In this document: positions 8,180-17,009 of the stretch, one piece after another
How positions within the stretch are numbered: the stretch's first letter is position 1
How the letters are laid out: each line of letters starts with the position of its first letter
DNA from: an uncultured Phascolarctobacterium sp.
GTDB lineage: Bacteria > Bacillota > Negativicutes > Acidaminococcales > Acidaminococcaceae
Assembly (NCBI GenBank): GCA_949285135.1
Contig: CASDXO010000002.1
Coordinates: 148,797 to 212,796, forward strand
DNA: 64,000 bases
Reading direction: 5' to 3'
Notes under the pieces: model-generated
Database searches by the model: none
Told to the model about the DNA's origin: nothing
The model's input: only the letters and a program-made list of their open reading frames with translations
Program-made: the position numbers and the translations under genes

Positions 8180-10003
8180 ATGATTAGAAATGATTTACGT
8201 AATATAGCTATTATTGCCCACGTTGACCATGGTAAAACCACTCTTGTTGATGCCATGCTGAAGCAGAGCGGTATTTTCAGAGCTAATGAACATGTTGAAG
8301 AACGTGTTATGGACTCCAACGATCTGGAACGTGAACGCGGTATTACCATTTTGTCTAAAAATACCGCCGTTATGCATAATGGCACCAAAATCAACATCCT
8401 GGATACTCCGGGCCATGCTGACTTTGGCGGCGAGGTTGAACGTGTCCTGACCATGGTTGACGGTGTACTGCTGCTGGTAGATGCTTATGAAGGCCCCATG
8501 CCGCAGACCAAATACGTACTGCGTAAGGCTTTGGAACAGCACCTGAAACCTATCGTTGTTATCAATAAAATCGACCGTCCTGACCAGCGTGTTACTGAGG
8601 TTATTGACGAAGTACTTGATTTGTTTATCGAACTGGATGCTGATGAAGATCAGCTGGAATTCCCGGTTGTACTGGCTTCTGCCCGTAACGGTATTGCCAA
8701 ACTGTCCATGGATGAAGAAAGCAACAATCTGGAGCCGCTGTTCAAGGTTATTCTGGAAAACATTCCTGCACCTGATGTAGATGTGGAAGCTCCGCTGCAG
8801 ATGCTGGTTAATACCCTGGACTATGATGATTATGTAGGCCGCATTGTTGTAGGCCGTGTGGTACGCGGTACTATTCACAATGGCGAAAACATCACTTTGA
8901 TGAATGAAAATGAAAGCAAAAAGGCGAAAATTGGCCGCCTGTATACCTATCAGGGCCTGAAACGTGTAGAAGTACAGGAAGTTGCAGCTGGCGATATTGT
9001 TGCTCTCATCGGTCTTAATGATGCCAATATCGGTGATACTATTGCCGATTATGAAAATCCGGAACTGCTGAAAGGTCTGAAAATTGACGAACCGACTCTG
9101 TCCATGATTTTCTCTGTTAACAACAGCCCCTTTGCAGGTCGTGAAGGTGAATTTGTTACCAGCCGTCACTTACGTGACCGCCTGTTCAAAGAAATCGAAA
9201 CCAATGTTTCCATGCGTGTAGAAGAAACCGAAAGCCCGGATGCGTTCAAAGTTTCCGGACGCGGCGAACTGCATCTGTCCATACTTATCGAAACCATGCG
9301 TCGTGAAGGTTATGAGCTGCAGGTTGGTAAACCTAAGGTTATTATGCACCGTGATGAAAACGGTACTCTGCTTGAGCCTATGGAAGCGCTGACTATAGAT
9401 GTACCGCAGGATTATATGGGTGCAGTTATGGAAGGGTTAGGTCTGCGTAAGGCAGAGCTGACCAACATGACGGAAATGGCCGGCTATTTGCGTATGGAAT
9501 TTAAGATTCCTGCCCGTGGCCTGATTGGTTTCCGCAACCAGTTCCTTACTGATACCAAAGGCAATGGTATTATGAACCATGTATTTGCCGGTTATGAAGA
9601 ATATAAAGGTGAAATTCCTGGTCGTACCCGCGGCAGCCTTGTTGCTTTTGAAACAGGCGAAACTACTTCTTATGGCATTGGTAATGCTCAGGAACGTGGC
9701 ACCATGTTCATCATTCCTGCAGAACAGGTTTATGAAGGACAAATTATCGGTGAAAACAGCCGTGAAGACGATATGGACGTTAACCCCTGCAAAAAGAAAC
9801 ATGTCAGCAACATGCGTGCTTCCGGCAGTGATGACGCTATCCGCCTGATTCCGCCTAAGACCTTCTCCTTGGAACAGGCATTGGAACATATTAATGATGA
9901 TGAACTGGTAGAAGTAACTCCTAAGAGCATCCGTATGCGTAAAAAGGTTCTTGATCGTGTAGAACGTGGTCGTATGCGCGGACGTGCTAAAAATAATCAA
10001 TAA
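8180..10003 (+). CDS. typA: Ribosome-associated GTPase TypA/BipA
   Basis: Translational GTPase that binds the ribosome and helps late 50S assembly and stress growth. G1 is AHVDHGKTT at about residues 13-21, the switch region ERERGITI follows, G3 is DTPGHADF and G4 NKIDRP. EF-G-like domains III and V and the BipA-specific C-terminal domain follow, ending in a basic MRGRAKNNQ tail. With ATG 8180 the protein has 607 residues, the normal length. This start has AAGGAGAGA upstream and begins the usual [19 protein letters not shown]; an upstream GTG at 8159 lies ahead of that site and is unlikely. Confidence 0.98.
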   Translation: MIRNDLRNIAIIAHVDHGKTTLVDAMLKQSGIFRANEHVEERVMDSNDLERERGITILSKNTAVMHNGTKINILDTPGHADFGGEVERVLTMVDGVLLLVDAYEGPMPQTKYVLRKALEQHLKPIVVINKIDRPDQRVTEVIDEVLDLFIELDADEDQLEFPVVLASARNGIAKLSMDEESNNLEPLFKVILENIPAPDVDVEAPLQMLVNTLDYDDYVGRIVVGRVVRGTIHNGENITLMNENESKKAKIGRLYTYQGLKRVEVQEVAAGDIVALIGLNDANIGDTIADYENPELLKGLKIDEPTLSMIFSVNNSPFAGREGEFVTSRHLRDRLFKEIETNVSMRVEETESPDAFKVSGRGELHLSILIETMRREGYELQVGKPKVIMHRDENGTLLEPMEALTIDVPQDYMGAVMEGLGLRKAELTNMTEMAGYLRMEFKIPARGLIGFRNQFLTDTKGNGIMNHVFAGYEEYKGEIPGRTRGSLVAFETGETTSYGIGNAQERGTMFIIPAEQVYEGQIIGENSREDDMDVNPCKKKHVSNMRASGSDDAIRLIPPKTFSLEQALEHINDDELVEVTPKSIRMRKKVLDRVERGRMRGRAKNNQ

Positions 10004-10090
10004 ATTTTTATTTCCGGCAGGAGTTTTACCTATGCACAGAGAATATAATTCTCTACTATAGTATTTATATGGGATATGGGGGCAATACCA

Positions 10091-10456
10091 ATGGACTTTA
10101 AAAATACGGCAATGAAATTTTTCTCAGCAGAAGAACATGATGAGCAGATTTTTGACGGACCGCGTCTTTTAAAATCAGGACATCTGAATATAATGATCCG
10201 CACTCCTAAATCCTTCAGCGATGTGCGTGATTATGCTGACGCACTGATGAGTGGCAGCGCAATAATGGTTTGCTTTGATGCTGTGGATGCGGCACTGAAA
10301 AACCGTATTTTTGACTATCTTAACGGTGTAAGTTATATTGTCAATGCTTCCGTATCAAAAGTAAACGATGATTTGCTTTTATATGCTCCTGAGCAGGTAG
10401 GCGTGAATAAGGAAACTGTTTTAAAACGCAGCGGCGTTCGTTCCTGGTTAGGCTGA
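10091..10456 (+). CDS. Short SepF-family (DUF552) protein
   Basis: 121-residue protein whose core (about residues 30-110) is the DUF552/SepF fold: LNIMIRTPKSFSDVRDYADAL, then a central glycine-containing strand and FDYLNGVSYIVNASVSKV. The N-terminal MDFKNTAMKFFS resembles the amphipathic membrane-targeting helix of SepF, but the long acidic linker is absent. Canonical SepF anchors FtsZ to the membrane. A full-size paralogue lies at 49513-50043 in the division cluster, so this is a second, minimal version whose role is unknown. ATG 10091 is chosen because GGGGG at 10078-10082 fits it; ATG 10076 is in frame but lacks a site. The sepF symbol is left to the canonical gene. Confidence 0.85.
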   Translation: MDFKNTAMKFFSAEEHDEQIFDGPRLLKSGHLNIMIRTPKSFSDVRDYADALMSGSAIMVCFDAVDAALKNRIFDYLNGVSYIVNASVSKVNDDLLLYAPEQVGVNKETVLKRSGVRSWLG

Positions 10457-10469
10457 TAACTGAACTATG

Positions 10470-10506
10470 AAACTGCTTTCCCCGGAAACGGGGAGGGCAG
10501 TTTTTG
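10470..10506 (+). terminator. Intrinsic terminator after the short SepF gene
   Basis: 11-bp stem CTGCTTTCCCC with GGGGAGGGCAG (two G-T pairs), loop GGAAAC, followed by five T. Confidence 0.88.
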
Positions 10507-10553
10507 CGTTTTACAGCAAAAATGATATCTTTTGGCAGAAAGCGAGGTAAAAT

Positions 10554-11264
10554 ATGAAAAAACGGTATTTTGCGTTGTTAGTTATCGTGCTGCTGATCAT
10601 ACAGTCCATGTGCAGTGCTGAAGAAAAATTTTACTGCACAGATAAGGTAAAAGGTTATGATAAAGGCAGCTTTGTCATTATGCAAGGTGATGATGTAAAT
10701 CTTAGGCAGCAGCCGGAAAACGGACAGATAATTCGCGTATTACCAAGACATACGCTTTTACATGTGCTGGACAGAGAGCAGGATTGGTATAAAGTTTCTG
10801 CGGACGGTACGGAAGGCTATGTATATGCACCCTTTACGGAGGAGTGCCGTAAAGATATGCTTACTGCAGAAGATTTTGTTCTTGGCTATATTTCTCTCAA
10901 CAATAAATTTGTGCAGAATGAAGTAGAAAAAAGCCTTGGTAAGTGTTTGAATACGGAAAAAAGAGATGGCAGATCTTACTATACTTTTGAAAATATCGTG
11001 ATAGGCGTGCATAAACGCTCTAAAGATATTGTTTATTACAAAATAGGCGATCCTCGCATTATAACCATGCGCGGAGTAAGCGTTGGTGATAACAGTGCCA
11101 GAGCGATTGGCCAGTATGGTACACCGGACACGGCTGTCTACAGCGATGCTGGTGTATGCTATGAATATTTTTTACGGGATCAGAAAGATGATGACTATCG
11201 TTTTGCCATCGAAAGCAGTAAAGAAGGCATAATCAAAGGGCTGATTATAGAAAGATTGAAATAG
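10554..11264 (+). CDS. Exported SH3b-domain protein of unknown function
   Basis: 236-residue protein with an N-terminal signal peptide (MKKR, hydrophobic core, likely cleavage after CSA near residue 22). A bacterial SH3 domain covers about residues 40-92, recognised by DVNLRQQPENGQII, the central DWYKV and GYVYAPF. Such domains often bind peptidoglycan stems or act as protein adaptors. The remaining 140 residues match nothing I recognise; they contain two segments that look like repeated beta structures (FENIVIGVHKRS; RGVSVGDNSARAIGQYG). No catalytic residues are evident. It stands alone between two terminators, so it is probably a single-gene unit acting outside the inner membrane. Confidence 0.75.
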   Translation: MKKRYFALLVIVLLIIQSMCSAEEKFYCTDKVKGYDKGSFVIMQGDDVNLRQQPENGQIIRVLPRHTLLHVLDREQDWYKVSADGTEGYVYAPFTEECRKDMLTAEDFVLGYISLNNKFVQNEVEKSLGKCLNTEKRDGRSYYTFENIVIGVHKRSKDIVYYKIGDPRIITMRGVSVGDNSARAIGQYGTPDTAVYSDAGVCYEYFLRDQKDDDYRFAIESSKEGIIKGLIIERLK

Positions 11265-11305
11265 TTTGGCAATTTTTTAACTGGAAAAATTTAACAGGCA
11301 TGTTT

Positions 11306-11344
11306 CAGAACGACGGAAAATACTTGCGTCGTTCTGTTTTTTTC
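11306..11344 (+). terminator. Intrinsic terminator after the SH3 protein gene
   Basis: Perfect 10-bp stem CAGAACGACG with CGTCGTTCTG, an 11-base loop and seven T. Confidence 0.9.
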
Positions 11345-11404
11345 TTTATAGGAAAGTGTTATAATAAAAAAGTTAAATAATTAGAAGAAGGAGTTGAAGC
11401 TTTT

Positions 11405-12958
11405 ATGAAGGCTGTTCAGGAAAAACAGCAGATAGGCGGTATTCTTGGTTTTATTGAACGGATAGGCAATAAAATTCCGGATATCACTATTTTGTTTGTA
11501 GCTGCTTTTGTCATTGTTTGTGTCGTATCCGCAGTTTTATCTCAGATGCATTTTGATTATGTGCATCCCACGACAGGCAAAAATATTGTTGTAAACAATA
11601 TGCTGAGCGGAGAAAATATCGTTAAGCTGCTCAGTACCATGGTGACCAATTATTCAGGGTTCCCGCCACTGGGGATGGTAATAGTTGCTACTCTTGGTAT
11701 TGGTATTGCCGATGGTTCCGGTTATATTAATACGGGCCTGAAAAAAATTCTGTCTGTTACACCGAAATTTTTGCTGACCCCGATTATTATTCTGGTAGGT
11801 ATGCTGAGCCATCTGGGACCAGATACCGGCTATGTTATTATCATTCCTGTGGCTGCGTATATGTTCTATGCCAGCGGTAAGCATCCTCTGGCTGGTATAG
11901 GAGCTTCTTTTGCAGGTATTGCCGGTGCTTTTGCAGCAAACTATACGCCCTCAGCAATTGACCCTGTCATTCAGGGATTTACTCAGAGTGCGGCACAGCT
12001 GATTGATCCAACTTACCAGGTCAATGTGCTCTGCAATTATTTTTATGCTTTTGGTTCCACATTTATTGTCATTGCCAGCTGCTGGTATGTAACGGAAAAA
12101 ATTTCTGAACCATGGCTGTGGAAAGCCTGCCCGCTTGATAAAGATATTGATATTGGTGAAGATGCCAAAACTGAAGTAACTCCTAAAGAAAACAGAGCTT
12201 TTATGATTGCGACAGGTGTACTTATCCTGATGATTATAGCCCTGATTGCTGCAATCCTGCCGGCAGACTCTATACTGCGTGATAAAAACGGTGTACTGGC
12301 AAGCTTCCAGGCTCCGATTATGCAGTCCATTGTTTCGCTGCTGTTTGTTTTTACCGGTACTGTTGGCCTGGTGTATGGCATTATGGTAGGTAAATTTAAA
12401 TCGCCGCAGGATGTTACCAAGGCCATGGAAGACATTACTAAGACACTGGTACAGCTTATCGTATTTTATTTCTTCGCTGCCCAGTTCCTTTATGCTTTTG
12501 GTGCTTCCAACATGGGTGCGTTAATTGCCATTGCCGGTGCAGAATTTTTGAAATCGCTGGCCTTGCCGCCACAGGTAACTGTTTTTGGTATTATCATTTT
12601 TGTTGCCTGTCTGAACCTCATCATTACTTCTGCTTCGGCAAAATGGGCCATTTTGGCGCCTATCTTCGTACCGATGCTGATGGCTGTAGGCATTGCACCT
12701 GAACTTACTCAGGTTGCTTTCCGTGTCAGTGATTCTGCTGTTAACGTAGTAACGCCTATGTTTGCCTTTTATCCGCTTATTATCTTATACTGTCAGCGTT
12801 ATGTAAAAAGTGCAGGCATCGGTACTTTAAGCTCTCTCATGCTGCCGTATACGGTAGCTCTTCTGGTGAGTCTGACTATCATGCTGTATGTATTCTGGGG
12901 TTTGGATATTCCGCTGGGTTTCCAGGCTGATTATGTATATCCCAGACGCGTAATGTAG
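11405..12958 (+). CDS. AbgT-family transporter
   Basis: 517-residue inner-membrane protein with about 11-12 hydrophobic helices, of the AbgT family (p-aminobenzoyl-glutamate importers; some members export sulfonamides). Family landmarks are IERIGNKIPD at the N-terminus, the reentrant GFPPLGMVIVATLGIGIADGSG, GMLSHLGPDTGYVII, and the late SASAKWAILAPIFVPM with FRVSDSAVNVVTPMF. The start ATG has GAAGGAG upstream. Sixteen bases after the stop begins pepT, a peptidase, so the pair may import aminobenzoyl-glutamate or small acyl-peptide-like compounds and hydrolyse them. Substrate choice within the family cannot be predicted from sequence. Confidence 0.93.
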   Translation: MKAVQEKQQIGGILGFIERIGNKIPDITILFVAAFVIVCVVSAVLSQMHFDYVHPTTGKNIVVNNMLSGENIVKLLSTMVTNYSGFPPLGMVIVATLGIGIADGSGYINTGLKKILSVTPKFLLTPIIILVGMLSHLGPDTGYVIIIPVAAYMFYASGKHPLAGIGASFAGIAGAFAANYTPSAIDPVIQGFTQSAAQLIDPTYQVNVLCNYFYAFGSTFIVIASCWYVTEKISEPWLWKACPLDKDIDIGEDAKTEVTPKENRAFMIATGVLILMIIALIAAILPADSILRDKNGVLASFQAPIMQSIVSLLFVFTGTVGLVYGIMVGKFKSPQDVTKAMEDITKTLVQLIVFYFFAAQFLYAFGASNMGALIAIAGAEFLKSLALPPQVTVFGIIIFVACLNLIITSASAKWAILAPIFVPMLMAVGIAPELTQVAFRVSDSAVNVVTPMFAFYPLIILYCQRYVKSAGIGTLSSLMLPYTVALLVSLTIMLYVFWGLDIPLGFQADYVYPRRVM

Positions 12959-12974
12959 AAAGAAGGAATAGAAT

Positions 12975-14222
12975 ATGGAACTACAAAAAAAACTACAGGA
13001 ACGCTTCCTGCGCTATGCTGCTGTAGCCAGTCAGAGCAATGAAGGTGCGGCTGTTGTGCCCAGTACTCCTGGGCAGCGCGAACTGGCAGAACTACTGAAA
13101 AAGGATTTGGCAGAACTTGGACTTGTTGATTTGGAAATCAGTGAATATTCTGTTTTGACAGGACGACTGCCTGCCAATCTTCCGGCAAGATACCACAATG
13201 TGCCCAAGGTTGGCTGGGTTGCTCATCTGGATACTGTTAATGTTTGCCTGTCTCCTGATGTACATCCGCAGGTTGTAAAAAATTATCAGGGTGGCGATAT
13301 CTGTCTTAATAAAGAAAAGCAGATTTTTCTTACCGTGAAAGAACATCCTGAAATTGAGCGTTATATCGGTGATGACATCATTGTCAGTGATGGTACTTCT
13401 GTTTTGGGAGCTGATAATAAAGCAGCTATTAGTAACATCATGGTAGCACTGGAAACTCTTGTGAATGATAAAGAACGTTATCATGGGGAAATTTATGTTG
13501 CCTTTGTACCGGATGAAGAAGTAGGCCTTTTGGGCAGCAAAAAAATGGACTTTAGTAAATTTCCCGTTGATTTTGCCTATACCATCGACTGCTGTGAGCT
13601 TGGTGAAGTAGTTTACCAGACCTTTAATGCCGGCAGTGCGGATGTCTGTATCAAAGGTATTACCGCTCATCCCATGTCTGCTAAAGGTGTGCTGGTAAAT
13701 CCGGCTCTTGTAGCTGTTGATTTGGTTAACAGTTTTGACAGAATGCAGACTCCTGAGCATACCGAAGGACTGGAAGGCTTTATCTGGGTCAATGGAATTG
13801 ATGCCAATGTATCGGAAGCCAGAGTTTCTCTGAAAATACGCGACCATAATAAAAAGTTATATGAAGCACGTAAACAGCAGATTTGTGATGCAGTAGAATT
13901 TTTGAAACTGCGTCATCCGAAAGCTGTTATTGAATTGACCATGAGTGATACATATGCCAATATTGAAGATGCTGTGCGTGAAGATAATAAGAAATGTATC
14001 GATTTTATTTATCAGGCCATGGATGAGCTGGGCATAACGCCTAAAACCATTGCCATGCGCGGTGGTACTGACGGCTCCTTTATCTCCGGTAAGGGAATTT
14101 TAACACCAAACTATTTTACCGGAGCGCATAATTTCCATTCTAACTGTGAATTTATGCCTATGAGTGCAGTAGAAAAATCCTGCTTAATGACTTTAAAGCT
14201 TATTGAGCTTATAACTAAATAA
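12975..14222 (+). CDS. pepT: Peptidase T (tripeptide aminopeptidase)
   Basis: 415-residue zinc metallopeptidase of the M20B family that removes the N-terminal residue from tripeptides in the cytoplasm. Metal-ligand motifs are GWVAHLDTV at about residues 82-90 (H and catalytic D), SVLGADNKAAIS (bridging D), and PDEEVGLLGSK (catalytic E and ligand). The last histidine ligand is in NYFTGAHNFHSNCEFM near residue 385. Length and order match PepT. It follows the AbgT transporter in one transcript and ends at a terminator shared with the converging ilvB. Confidence 0.96.
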   Translation: MELQKKLQERFLRYAAVASQSNEGAAVVPSTPGQRELAELLKKDLAELGLVDLEISEYSVLTGRLPANLPARYHNVPKVGWVAHLDTVNVCLSPDVHPQVVKNYQGGDICLNKEKQIFLTVKEHPEIERYIGDDIIVSDGTSVLGADNKAAISNIMVALETLVNDKERYHGEIYVAFVPDEEVGLLGSKKMDFSKFPVDFAYTIDCCELGEVVYQTFNAGSADVCIKGITAHPMSAKGVLVNPALVAVDLVNSFDRMQTPEHTEGLEGFIWVNGIDANVSEARVSLKIRDHNKKLYEARKQQICDAVEFLKLRHPKAVIELTMSDTYANIEDAVREDNKKCIDFIYQAMDELGITPKTIAMRGGTDGSFISGKGILTPNYFTGAHNFHSNCEFMPMSAVEKSCLMTLKLIELITK

Positions 14223-14227
14223 AAAAT

Positions 14228-14270
14228 AAAATGTCACGAAAGATTGTCTATGCTTTCGTGACATTTTTTA
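14228..14270. terminator. Bidirectional terminator between pepT and ilvB
   Basis: 14-bp stem AAATGTCACGAAAG with CTTTCGTGACATTT, flanked by A on the left and T on the right, so it can serve both converging genes. Confidence 0.88.
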
Positions 14271-14282
14271 TGTTTGCAATAT

Positions 14283-15938
14283 TTATTTTCCCATATTGAA
14301 ATCTACGTAATCATTTATGCCTTTACCGGGAGCAACCATGGGTTGTACCATATCGTCAGGATTAATGGCTACTTCAATGAGATAGGGCTCTGCGTGCTGC
14401 ATTGCTTTTTCGACAGCTGCAGCAAGTTCCTGAGGGGTGGCAACATGCTCACCTTTAATGCCGAAGGCTGAGGCATATTGAACAAAATCAACATAGGCAG
14501 GCAGCTCGCAGGCTGTAAAATGTTTATTAAACTGAACTGTCTGCAGCTGGCGAATCATGCCCAGACCGCTGTTATTTAAAACTATTGCTATAACAGGAAG
14601 TTTATTGGCAGCAATTGTAAACAGTTCAGAACCTGTCATTTTAAAGCCGCCATCACCGCTTAAACAGATAACTCTGCTGTTGGGCCGTGCCAGCTGTGCT
14701 CCCATCGCCGCAGGCAGACCAAAACCCATAGTACCAAGGCCGCCGCTGCTTATCCACTGACGGGCAAACTGGATTTTAATGTGCTGTGCAGCCCACATTT
14801 GATGCTGACCGACATCGGTGGTAATAATATAGTCTTTATCTTTAATAACGGGATTAAGCGCACGGAAAAAGGCAGGTGTCTGTTCAGTTCCGTAATCATC
14901 GTCTATGCCTTTCCAACTGTCGATAAGCTCCCACCATTGAGATAAATCCTGTGCCTCGCTGCCGCGTTCCAGCATATTCAGAGTCATATTGATATTGCCT
15001 GTAATGCCAATGGCAGAGTCAATATTTTTATCAAGTTCGGCAGGATCAATGTCAAGGTGGATAATGGTTTTATTTTTGCTGTAACTTGTACGTTCTCCGG
15101 TTACCCTGTCATTAAAACGGCTGCCAACAGCTAAGATAAGATCTGCTTCTTTAATAGCATTATTGGCGCGTTTATGACCGTGCAGACCAGTCATGCCGAG
15201 AAACAGTCTGCGGTAGGCACTGATGGCGCCAAGGCCCATAAGGGTGCTTACTACGGGGATATGGAGCTTTTCGCATAAATGCATGACATCATATTCGGCA
15301 TCGGCAGTAATGACACCGCCGCCGATAAGCATTACCGGACGTCTGGCTTTTTTTAGTGCCTGAATAGCGTCGTCAATACGCTGTTTATCAGGTGGTTGTG
15401 GAGGTAAATCATGCAATTTGTTACAAGTATATTCTATTAAAGAGGTCTGTACATCACGGGGTACATCGATAAGTACCGGACCGGGACGTCCGCTTTTAGC
15501 TATCTGGAAGGCAAGGCGCATAACCTGCGGCAAATGGGCAGCGTGCTTCACCAGAAAGTTATGTTTGGTAATAGGCATAGTAATACTGGTGATATCAACT
15601 TCCTGAAAGGCATCGTGACCAATAAATTCGCAGGCAACCTGTCCTGTGATTGCTACTACCGGGATGGAATCAAGAAAAGCTGTTGCCAGACCGGTAACAA
15701 GATTGGTTGCGCCGGGGCCTGATGTAGCTATGCATACGCCTGCTTTACCGGAAGCACGTGCATAACCGTCGGCAGCGTGAGCTGCACCCTGCTCATGGGC
15801 GGTCAGGATATGTTTAATATCAGAATTGCGCAAGGCGTCGTAAAAGGGGAGGATGGCACCTCCCGGATATCCAAAAACTGTATCGATACCTTCTTCTTCC
15901 AGGCATCTTACCATTATTTCAGCACCTGTTAACTGCAT
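14283..15938 (-). CDS. ilvB: Acetolactate synthase, large (catalytic) subunit
   Basis: 551-residue ThDP enzyme that condenses two pyruvates to acetolactate, or pyruvate with 2-oxobutyrate, the first common step of valine, leucine and isoleucine synthesis. The catalytic glutamate is in [19 protein letters not shown] near residue 48. The ThDP-magnesium motif [12 protein letters not shown] through NNSGLGM lies at about residues 430-465. Other conserved parts are [10 protein letters not shown] and [12 protein letters not shown]. It is the second gene after ilvN (13-base gap), an order reversed from the usual ilvB-ilvN. Both are under the T-box leader upstream of ilvN. Confidence 0.97.
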   Translation of the reverse strand: MQLTGAEIMVRCLEEEGIDTVFGYPGGAILPFYDALRNSDIKHILTAHEQGAAHAADGYARASGKAGVCIATSGPGATNLVTGLATAFLDSIPVVAITGQVACEFIGHDAFQEVDITSITMPITKHNFLVKHAAHLPQVMRLAFQIAKSGRPGPVLIDVPRDVQTSLIEYTCNKLHDLPPQPPDKQRIDDAIQALKKARRPVMLIGGGVITADAEYDVMHLCEKLHIPVVSTLMGLGAISAYRRLFLGMTGLHGHKRANNAIKEADLILAVGSRFNDRVTGERTSYSKNKTIIHLDIDPAELDKNIDSAIGITGNINMTLNMLERGSEAQDLSQWWELIDSWKGIDDDYGTEQTPAFFRALNPVIKDKDYIITTDVGQHQMWAAQHIKIQFARQWISSGGLGTMGFGLPAAMGAQLARPNSRVICLSGDGGFKMTGSELFTIAANKLPVIAIVLNNSGLGMIRQLQTVQFNKHFTACELPAYVDFVQYASAFGIKGEHVATPQELAAAVEKAMQHAEPYLIEVAINPDDMVQPMVAPGKGINDYVDFNMGK

Positions 15939-15951
15939 AGTTTCACTTCCT

Positions 15952-16491
15952 TTATAACGTGCAGGCTCCGGTTACAACCGGCGGCCATTCGTAACGAGAT
16001 TTATCTACTGCAAGTGATGTGTCACCGCGTTCAAGGGCAAGCAGACCGGTTTGTACCATTTCAGTAACCCCGTAAGGACGCATAACGTCTACAAAGGCTT
16101 TCAGTTTGCCTTCATCGCCAGTGATGACGAATATCAGTGATTCGCCGGTAACGTCTACTGCGTGGGCTCTGAATACATCTGCAAGACGCAGAAGTTCGAG
16201 CCTTTTGTCGCCGGCATGAACCTTGACCATCGCCATACTGCGTTTGGCACTGCTGTCAGGCGGCAGTATTTTTACTGCTTCTACTTCTACCAGCTTACCA
16301 AGCTGTTTGCATACCTGAGTAATCGTTGCTTCATCTGCTTCCATGGTAACTGTCATTCTGGAAAATTCCGGATTTTGTGTCGTACCGACGGCAAGGCTGT
16401 CAATATTAAAGCCACGCCTGGAAAACATACCTGAAACACGCATCAGCACTCCAGGCTGATTGCGTACTACTATTGATAAAATCTGTTCCAT
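15952..16491 (-). CDS. ilvN: Acetolactate synthase, small (regulatory) subunit
   Basis: 179-residue regulatory subunit that activates IlvB and gives feedback inhibition by branched-chain amino acids. An N-terminal ACT domain covers about residues 3-75 ([19 protein letters not shown], then [12 protein letters not shown]), and the C-terminal ALS_ss_C domain follows to about residue 160. The start at 16491 is preceded by GGGGAGGAAAG and gives the standard MEQILSIVV; the longer upstream frame runs into the T-box leader. The tail ([17 protein letters not shown]) extends past the usual end by about 15 residues. It lies ahead of ilvB in the operon. Confidence 0.95.
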   Translation of the reverse strand: MEQILSIVVRNQPGVLMRVSGMFSRRGFNIDSLAVGTTQNPEFSRMTVTMEADEATITQVCKQLGKLVEVEAVKILPPDSSAKRSMAMVKVHAGDKRLELLRLADVFRAHAVDVTGESLIFVITGDEGKLKAFVDVMRPYGVTEMVQTGLLALERGDTSLAVDKSRYEWPPVVTGACTL

Positions 16492-16757
16492 AAATCTTTC
16501 CTCCCCCAAAAAATAAATCCCCTGCCTGCAGATGCAGACAGGGGCGATGATAAACCGCGGTACCACCCTTATTTAGATACTCATTCTGCGCATAACGCCG
16601 CTGCAGCGTCGAACCTTACTGATAGTTCAGGAACGCGGCTCCGGGACTACAACCGTACGCAATCGGAACGGCTTGCACCAACCGCCGCTTCTCTTACCGA
16701 CTTAACGCAAAGTCCTTCCGTTCTTTGCCTTTACAGTATTTGCTTTTAGAAAAAGTT
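16492..16757 (-). promoter_or_regulatory. T-box leader of ilvN-ilvB, probably valine specifier (GTA)
   Basis: Read on the minus strand. The T-box sequence AGGGTGGTACCGCG lies at 16556-16569 and the stem I apical element TTGGTGCAAGCC near 16670-16682. A regulated terminator follows at 16508-16546. The specifier region reads GTA-G-TCC, with GTA at 16648-16650, a purine, and TCC pairing with GGA upstream. This gives valine. The reading is less certain than for the other three leaders because a register shifted by one base (TGT) is also drawable, though biologically unlikely before ilvNB. Confidence 0.85.
16508..16546 (-). terminator. Regulated terminator of the ilvNB T-box
   Basis: On the minus strand, stem CCCCTG/CAGGGG extended by CTGC/GCAG across a one-base mismatch, followed by ATTTATTTTTT. 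Confidence 0.85.
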
Positions 16758-16764
16758 ATTTTGT

Positions 16765-16795
16765 ATATTATGTCAAGCAAATCTGTTTCTGTCAA
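16765..16795 (-). promoter_or_regulatory. Probable promoter of the ilvNB T-box leader
   Basis: Minus-strand TTGACA (16790-16795) and TAATAT (16765-16770) with a 19-bp spacer, one or two bases longer than ideal. The rest of the interval up to 16958 is AT-rich without a recognisable gene. Confidence 0.5.
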
Positions 16796-16958
16796 GGATA
16801 ATCTACTTATAATTTGTAAATTTTTAGGCAAGCAAGTCATAAAATATCTAAAAGTGTAAAGTGTATAACAAATATTTTTATGCTATTCGCCTCTAAAAAG
16901 TATATGCGATTAAGCAAAAGGGTGCTTATAATAAGTGCAAACAAGTAACCTGCTTGAT

Positions 16959-16996
16959 AAAAAAGCTGCACCACTAAACTTTAGCGATGCAGCCCA
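16959..16996 (-). terminator. Terminator after feoB
   Basis: On the minus strand, GCTGCA/TGCAGC with a second helix GCTAAA/TTTAGT separated by an internal mismatch, followed by six T. Confidence 0.7.
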
Positions 16997-17009
16997 AAAA
17001 TATTATACT

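Noticed and set aside
8195..9169. 324-codon open frame on the minus strand
   Set aside because: Antisense to typA, a strongly conserved gene. No ribosome binding site or motif.
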